14,088 nt of DNA, taken from contig CAUDNR010003691.1 in assembly GCA_958430865.1 (NCBI GenBank), positions 8,151 through 22,238 of the forward strand. Direction: 5' to 3'. Position 1 is the stretch's first letter; the number at the start of each line of letters is the position of its first letter. The stretch is from Entrophospora sp. SA101 (taxonomy: Eukaryota > Glomeromycota > Glomeromycetes > Entrophosporales > Entrophosporaceae). Both the position numbers and the translations under genes were made by a program. Below the pieces are notes generated by a model, which ran no database searches, was not told where the DNA came from, and saw only the letters and a list, made by a program, of their open reading frames with translations. Below, piece after piece: positions 9,444 through 14,088 of the stretch.

Positions 9444-10127
9444 TAATGACATTAGCTTTTCAAATCATGCAACCACAAATTATTGTTGATCCTTTAAAGG
9501 AAACAGACTATATTAATATTAATATATAATAATAATAAAGTGTCCTTCAAATTTTTTAGAATGTATAATATTATCTGAAATTGATAACATCCTTCATGTA
9601 AATTATATTATTATTATTATATTAAAAATTTGATTTAATAACTATTTAATGGTGGTAAATCAAAAACAATTGGGTGGTTTTTTACTTTATAATGCTTACC
9701 TAAACAACAAAAGAAAATTATTTTTATTTTAATTCAACTAATAATAGAAAAATGCATAAATAATTTATAAATTATTTTTGAATTGGCTTTTTCTTGGTTC
9801 TATTTTATTGATTATTTGATCAATTTTTTGATTTATAATATAGAATTGAGTTTTATAATGAAATAAGAAACCAAGGAAAATTCCAATTAACAACCCGCAA
9901 AAAAATTCACAATTGAATGTAAGCATTTTTTTTTAAAATGTTATTATGGATGAAAATATTTATTTATTATTTGTTTGTTTTCTAAACCAAAATAAAATTG
10001 TCCTTGAATGTAGTAGAATTTGTTCAAAAACTCAACATTTTTTATTGATAAGCAATGCAATATTACATTTTGCATAGAGAATTTTCTTTGTAGTAAAAAA
10101 AAATAAATCAATATCATAATAATAAAA
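9444..10127. other. AT-rich sequence without a recognised gene; imperfect inverted repeat
   Basis: No supported open frame. A loose inverted repeat is present: TTTTTCTTGGTTCTA near 9787 pairs imperfectly with the CCAAGGAAAAT region near 9883, spanning about 105 bp. The rest is low-complexity A+T sequence. Confidence 0.4.
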
Positions 10128-10217
10128 TTATTTTCCTTCTAAGGATTTCTGTCTTTTGTTTTGTAATTGTATGTCCTCATCCTGCTTTCTTTTCTTAATG
10201 TTTATTATTTGGGGCAT
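10128..10217 (-). pseudogene. Inverted diverged copy of the tail of the small ORF at 10373
   Basis: On the minus strand 29 codons from ATG (10215-10217) to TAA read MPQIINIKKRKQDEDIQ and then QNKRQKSLEGK. This matches the end of the plus-strand ORF at 10373-10597 (KIIDVRKRKQNES, then PNKKQK). The DNA similarity continues past that ORF's stop codon (AGAAGGAAAATAAT in both). A TTGTTGTAG acceptor-like sequence directly precedes the ATG, so this may be a former last exon. No longer upstream homology is visible here. Best read as a partial paralogous fragment in opposite orientation. Confidence 0.5.
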
Positions 10218-10331
10218 GCTACAACAAAACCAGACAAAGTGAACATTGGTATTACCAAGAATTTCAGGGATCATTTATAATGTGATCATAATTAATATCC
10301 ATTTGTTATCTTAAGTGATCTATAGAACTAT

Positions 10332-10344
10332 CCCCCTATATAAA
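10332..10344 (+). promoter_or_regulatory. TATA-like element upstream of the 74-codon ORF
   Basis: CCCCTATATAAAA lies about 30-40 bp before the ATG at 10373. The GC-flanked TATATAAA is a better match to a TATA box than most A+T runs here, but it would leave almost no leader. It is only suggestive. Confidence 0.3.
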
Positions 10345-10372
10345 AATAGTTAATATTTATATTAGATCCACT

Positions 10373-10597
10373 ATGGAACCCAAGAATTATAGTACCATTA
10401 GAAGTATTTTAAAAAAGGAACAGGGTGAAAAATTTGCACCCTATATTTTCAAAATAAATGATACTCAGACACTTGAAGCTTATCTAAGAAAAGAAAGGAT
10501 TACCTATGAGATTTACCAAGAAGAAAGAAAAATAATAGATGTTAGAAAAAGAAAGCAGAATGAAAGTGTGCTATTACCTAACAAAAAGCAAAAATAA
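10373..10597 (+). CDS. Small basic hypothetical protein, 74 residues
   Basis: The frame starts with a favourable ATGG context and ends at TAA. The protein is charged: an N-terminal part with ILKKEQGEKFAPYIFKIND, a middle rich in Glu, Arg and Tyr (LRKERITYEIYQEER), and a basic tail (VRKRKQ...NKKQK) that resembles a nuclear localisation signal. There is no signal peptide or membrane segment. A diverged inverted copy of the last 25 residues lies at 10128-10217. In that copy the frame continues five codons further, so the TAA here may be a secondary shortening (a second in-frame TAA follows at about 10606). Family unknown. It may be a fragment of a repeated gene or element rather than a working gene. 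Confidence 0.4.
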   Translation: MEPKNYSTIRSILKKEQGEKFAPYIFKINDTQTLEAYLRKERITYEIYQEERKIIDVRKRKQNESVLLPNKKQK

Positions 10598-10693
10598 TCA
10601 GAAGGAAAATAATCTAATTGTTACAATATTGATTTATTTTTTATTTTAATTCTTTTAATGTGGTAATTATAAAACCTAAAAAAGTTATACCTG

Positions 10694-10915
10694 CTATTCA
10701 TAATCATATTCATCATCATAATTTCTTTTATTTTTTGAAATATTGTTTTTATATTCATCAGCAGCTTTGGCAAAATATTCATCTTTTAGATCAGAGACAG
10801 TAGTTTTAACATGATAAATATTAGAATACTGGATTATGGTGAGAATATTTGTAATCAGGGTATTATTTGATGGTAAATTGTCTCTACATGAAGTAATTTT
10901 TGCACAATAAAAATA
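10694..10915 (-). pseudogene. Unrecognised open C-terminal fragment, 73 codons
   Basis: The minus-strand frame is open from 10915 (after a TGA) to TAG at 10694-10696. It reads ...CRDNLPSNNTLITNIL, then YHVKTTVSDLKDEYFAKAAD, and ends in a Lys/Asn-rich stretch and an acidic Asp/Glu/Tyr tail. There is no start codon in frame; upstream coding-like pieces in other frames (for example HPDFDIFIVQKL) suggest frameshifts. It looks like the end of a decayed gene. It converges on the small plus-strand ORF at 10373-10597. Family not recognised. Confidence 0.4.
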
Positions 10916-11461
10916 TCAAAATCAGGATGATTATCTCTAATTCATTCTCACTGTTGAGAGATAGTAATTAAAGACACTCACTGTAAATATTTGGACTGGT
11001 AGTTACCATTACCACAAATAACAATTACAACAGGTGCAAAAAATCCAATTCAAAAAAATCTAAATCAGTAGGAAGAATACAATGTGAGAATTTATCCTAT
11101 GAGGGATTTTTTTTTTGCCAAGTAGGATTTTTCCTACAAGAGAAGATTTTTCCTATGAAAAGAAAAAAATCTAACAAAAGCAGACTACTAATTAATCTGT
11201 CCATCTCTTAACTTCTTTTGAGCTATCATTTTGGAAGTGTATCAAATTTAAATTGATAAAGATTTAAATTTGATGCACAACATTAATATGTAAATATTTA
11301 TTTATTTGTATAAGTTGATAAATATAAGATTGTTTAAAAATTAATTCACTTATTTAAATTGTATTTGTATATAAGTTATTATTATTTGTTTAAAAATTAA
11401 ATTAATATATATATAAATAATATGTAAATATCTAAAATAACAAATCAAGCAATTTTATCAT
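10916..11461. other. AT-rich interval with hairpins, no gene
   Basis: I see only short broken coding-like pieces on the minus strand (10920-11060). There is a 16-base hairpin GTAGGATTTTTCCTAC (11122-11137) among several ATTTTTCCTA-like repeats, the larger inverted repeat listed separately, and a duplicated TTGTTTAAAAATTAA motif near 11331 and 11388. Confidence 0.5.
11237..11278. repeat. 17-bp inverted repeat (hairpin), possible MITE remnant
   Basis: The left arm GTGTATCAAATTTAAAT (11237-11253) and the right arm ATTTAAATTTGATGCAC (11262-11278) pair at 16 of 17 positions around an 8-base loop. The arm length is well above random expectation even for A+T-rich DNA. It could be a collapsed miniature element or a local foldback. 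No target duplication was evident. Confidence 0.7.
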
Positions 11462-11601
11462 TTAAGTTCTCCAATACTTTTGCATCATTTTTGCATATTT
11501 TTCTGGCATATTTGACAAATTTCCATAATTAAATAATAATCATGTGCTTTATTATCAAAAGGTGGATGTCCTGAAAATATCTCCCACATCAATATTCAAA
11601 A
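11462..11601 (-). pseudogene. Protein kinase C-lobe fragment, broken
   Basis: The minus strand reads F-stop-ILMWEIFSGHPPFDNKA, then HDYYLIMEICQ. This is the subdomain IX-X region of a protein kinase (SFGILMWEI is expected, with the Gly codon now TGA; then the SGxxPF motif). After a frameshift it continues MPEKYAKMMQKYW, the subdomain XI region where kinases have a C/YW before the invariant Arg, and ends in TAA (11462-11464). The N-lobe, catalytic HRD and DFG motifs are absent. Large tyrosine-kinase-like families of this type are known to be expanded in Rhizophagus, as I recall. It is a short dead remnant just beyond the end of the nuclease-like pseudogene. Confidence 0.75.
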
Positions 11602-12787
11602 GTTTTACTATATAATATAATACAAGATGCAAAAATAACACCTAAATATTTAATTTTTTCCTTTTAGCATCATCATCCATGTGTGACAGCTCACCAAACA
11701 AATATATTGACCATTTCAAGTAATAAAATAATGCTGATACCTCTTCTTTCACCACTTTTTCATCAAATATATTACCAATTACAGATAAATTTATTGCTGA
11801 AAGAGAACTTCTCTGAACAATTGGGTATTTCTTATTAGGTTCATGGATCATGTGGTGAAAGTGCCTGTTGAGACAATACCAAATAGAACTTGTAATTTAG
11901 AAGTTTCTTCATTGTCAGTTTTTCTTTGATTGGTCTAATAAATAAATAAATGTTGCAAATTTTAATAAGCATCATGAAAATATAATATGTTATTTCCAAA
12001 AAAATATTAAAACTAACCATATATGAACTATGTAATTGTACTAGATTCTGTGCAAATCCTTGAGTAATACTTTCTTTTTTTGCTTCAGTTATGCTAATTA
12101 ATTGTTGCTTTTTTTTATTGCAAAATCAATTGTCCAGTTCCATAATTTCCTGTGATCAGCTTCTGTTTGTGAAGTAAATATTTGTCCACTGGATTATATG
12201 TCTGTAGAACTCCAACAAGAACCGCTCTTATGAAAACAGAATATGATGCTTCATTGATCCCTGAAACATCATCATATGCCCTGTGCAAACGCTAATAAAA
12301 TATTGGATAATTAAATAATGTATCCAATGGATAAAAAATGTAAATGACAAAGTTACCATTACCTTGAGGTCACAAACAGTTTCCTTGATATATCCATCCA
12401 TTCCATTCAAATTGGTCTTTTCTTGATGATAAGTCAAACACTCACCCATGCTATCTATTTTAAGATTAAATAATTTGGATACCTCTGAAAATGTGCAAGT
12501 TGAAAATGATTTTACAACTAAAAAAAATTTAAATTATTAATATATGATAAAAATTGTAAAATGTCAGATTTCTGTTACTTACTAGTATGAAAACAAAAGT
12601 AGGAATTTCCGACATGATTGATGTAACATCCATGATTTGAGTATCCTCTGTTACCTCAATCATATTTTTTTCAAATTTAGTTTCAACATTTACATGGCAT
12701 TTTTCTGTTCCTTCTGGGAACTAAAGATATTTTAGACCTAATTCTGTTAGGTATTTGATCAGATTCTGATTTGCCTTGGCAATATCC

Positions 12788-12795
12788 ACCAGTAC
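12788..12795. repeat. Left target site duplication of the hAT element
   Basis: ACCAGTAC, next to the left inverted end. It pairs with ACCTGTAC at 13213-13220 (7 of 8 identical). Confidence 0.8.
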
Positions 12796-13212
12796 CAGGG
12801 TTGGCAAATTGACTGGTCCATTGAGAACTAAGGTTTCTGGTCGAAACTGCTTCTATTAGTAGCCGAAATTGCCCAAATACTTTGGGCAAAAAATTTTTTT
12901 TTATAAGCCCAAACTACTTTTTGTTATTAGCCGAAATTGGGCGAAATTATTTTAAAGTTGTTTAAGTTAAAACAAGTTGATTCATATAGTTTTTTAATGT
13001 TCATGCTTATAGAAAATGTTGAAAAGCCCAAATTGCCCAAACTAGTTTGGGCTTTGAGAAAACAGTTTGGACCAGAAACCTTATTGAGAACAGATGGATT
13101 TTGGACTGGTCCATTGCCATTAGTAAAATACTAAATATGGTTAAAGTGTTACACTAATGGACCCAATAGACCACCAATGGACCATCAATGGATCACACAT
13201 TTGCCAACCCTG
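12796..13212. mobile_element. Non-autonomous hAT element (417 bp)
   Basis: The ends are perfect 13-bp inverted repeats, CAGGGTTGGCAAA at 12796-12808 and its complement at 13200-13212. CAGGG-type ends are typical of hAT transposons. Directly outside are ACCAGTAC (12788-12795) and ACCTGTAC (13213-13220), an 8-bp target duplication with one mismatch, the hAT length. Inside are subterminal motifs in both orientations: ATGGACC units (several in the right part, one inverted near 12815), a shared AAGGTTTCTGGTC...AAACTG block near both ends, and GCCCAAA/TTTGGGC repeats, including the palindrome GCCCAAACTAGTTTGGGC (13035-13052). There is no transposase; the open frame at 12937-13134 is not meaningful. 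The single mismatch suggests an old but not ancient insertion. Confidence 0.9.
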
Positions 13213-13220
13213 ACCTGTAC
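13213..13220. repeat. Right target site duplication of the hAT element
   Basis: ACCTGTAC, next to the right inverted end. It differs from the left copy at one position. Confidence 0.8.
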
Positions 13221-13446
13221 TATCTTCGTTTTTCTTGCATATTGTAATTTAACCATGGATGTTTTGACATCTATAAAATAATATTCATATAGCCATGACC
13301 AAACATTTCCAGGACAAAATGGGAAGATGAATAATGCATTTAATTAAAAAATGGATAATAGAAGGGAGTACAAGTTAGTTAAAGCTGCAAACAATATACT
13401 AGATACTTCTTCAAATAGATATATAGATGATTAATTTATGCATATT

Positions 13447-13466
13447 TATTAGATTCGAATCTAATA
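13447..13466. repeat. Perfect 20-bp palindrome in an intron of the nuclease-like pseudogene
   Basis: TATTAGATTCGAATCTAATA is perfectly self-complementary, centred on TTCGAA. It lies in the presumed intron 13271-13487. It could be a protein-binding dyad, a hairpin remnant of an element, or chance. Confidence 0.7.
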
Positions 13467-13878
13467 TTTATGCTATGAGATCTTTACCTGAATTTTTTAA
13501 TTTTTTTGTCAGCATAACAATCTCTCTTTCTAGTTCTTCTATTTTCTCTTCCATTCTAAAAAGAATGTTATTTGTGCAGAGAAATGAAAATTAATTCTTA
13601 ATATGTATATTGATTTATTGAAATAAATAATATGATTACTCTTTCATCATCTACATTATTGAGTTTATTGTGATTATCTTTTTCAAAATTCTCTTTATTT
13701 CGAAATAATAGTGTCCTAAGCCATACAAATACAAATCAAAGTTTAATTTCCAAGTATGCAAATAATTAAAAAAGCTTTTAAAATTAGAATAGTTCTCAAA
13801 AAATAACCATCCTGTAAAATACTTACCCATTTTTTCGATCTTGAATATAGTTTCATATAGTTCTTTTACTATCAGCAT

Positions 13879-14088
13879 TTTTTATGGCATATTTGAAGAC
13901 AAGACATTGATGTGAAAAAAAAAAAAAAAAATTTAATTTAACATTTTCAAACAACTAAAATAGTGAAAACGGTAGTAGAGATGCATGCAGATTTTCACAA
14001 TTGATTTCAATTTTTTTTTATACAGTTTAAAATACTTTTACAAGGGTATCATGTAGCCCATTCTTGCAATAAATCATGTGTAAATAAT
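13879..14088. other. Upstream region of the nuclease-like pseudogene, no gene seen
   Basis: A+T-rich sequence with an A17-type homopolymer run (about 13914-13930). No open frame or clear promoter motif was recognised. It would hold the promoter of the minus-strand gene if 13878 is its start. Confidence 0.4.

Larger units (their letters stand above)
11642..13878 (-). pseudogene. PD-(D/E)XK-like (Crinkler-associated type) gene, disrupted by a hAT element
   Basis: A multi-exon minus-strand gene relic. The probable start is an ATG at 13878. Exon pieces: 13827-13878; an acidic/Asn-rich piece near 13639-13700; a coiled-coil exon about 13488-13555 (KIEELEREIVMLTKKLKNS); 13213-13270, continuing beyond the insertion at 12795; 12363-12517; 12018-12291; and 11642-11934. 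The 12018-12291 exon has a GNYGTGQL stretch, then DFAIKK and ISITEAKKESITQGFAQNL. D...ExK fits a PD-(D/E)XK nuclease core. The last exon (LFGIVSTGT, then IFDEKVVKEEV) fits the end of a family I recall as common in Rhizophagus. Defects: the 417-bp hAT insertion, an in-frame TAG at 12721-12723, frameshifts near 12131, in the A-run near 12112, and near 11852. Exon borders in the first half are uncertain. Confidence 0.6.

Noticed and set aside
12683..12889. Minus-strand open frame of 68 codons
   Set aside because: It crosses the left end of the hAT element in a different frame from the disrupted gene, so it is a by-product of the insertion.
12937..13134. Plus-strand open frame of 65 codons
   Set aside because: It falls wholly inside the non-autonomous hAT element and covers its subterminal repeats.

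Overview
This window looks like nuclear DNA of an arbuscular mycorrhizal fungus (Glomeromycotina, Rhizophagus-like). The reasons are very high A+T, a protein gene cut by many 50-160 bp introns with GTAAGT/GTATGT-type donors, Asn/Lys/Ile-rich proteins, and relics of families I recall as greatly expanded in Rhizophagus (protein kinases, Crinkler-associated PD-(D/E)XK-like proteins, hAT, Tc1/mariner and Ty3-like elements). The assignment rests on recognition, not on a search.

The centre of the window (1363-7896, minus strand) is one large, apparently intact gene. It encodes Mediator subunit 12 (MED12; Srb8 in yeasts), part of the CDK8/cyclin C kinase module of Mediator. I could thread 23 exons through it with every phase consistent, giving about 1503 residues. 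The N-terminal Med12 motif and a close version of the LCEWAV signature (LCFWAV) are both readable. Most separate open frames on this strand are exons of this gene. Two introns appear to be GC-AG introns, one exon is only 30 bp, and several introns carry microsatellites. A CCAAT box, TATA-like sequence, CAA-rich leader and possible leader intron lie upstream (7897-8160).

The left flank (1-1362) holds a broken retropepsin fragment of a Ty3-like retrotransposon (plus strand) and two unrecognised coding-looking pieces on the minus strand just beyond the end of MED12.

The right flank (8160-14088) is a graveyard of accessory sequence. It has a Tc1-like transposase remnant without its catalytic core, palindromes, a small 74-codon ORF with a TATA-like upstream sequence and an inverted diverged copy of its tail, an unidentified 73-codon open tail, and a kinase C-lobe relic. 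It also has a multi-exon minus-strand pseudogene (about 11642-13878) combining a coiled-coil start, a PD-(D/E)XK-like domain and the family C-terminal region. That pseudogene is split by a 417-bp non-autonomous hAT element with 13-bp inverted ends and an 8-bp target duplication.

Apart from MED12, nothing here can be assigned an active role. I found no convincing new biological system. The most distinctive signals are the two overlapping GC/GT donors in MED12 and the hAT insertion into the nuclease-like gene. No rRNA, tRNA or CRISPR array was recognised.
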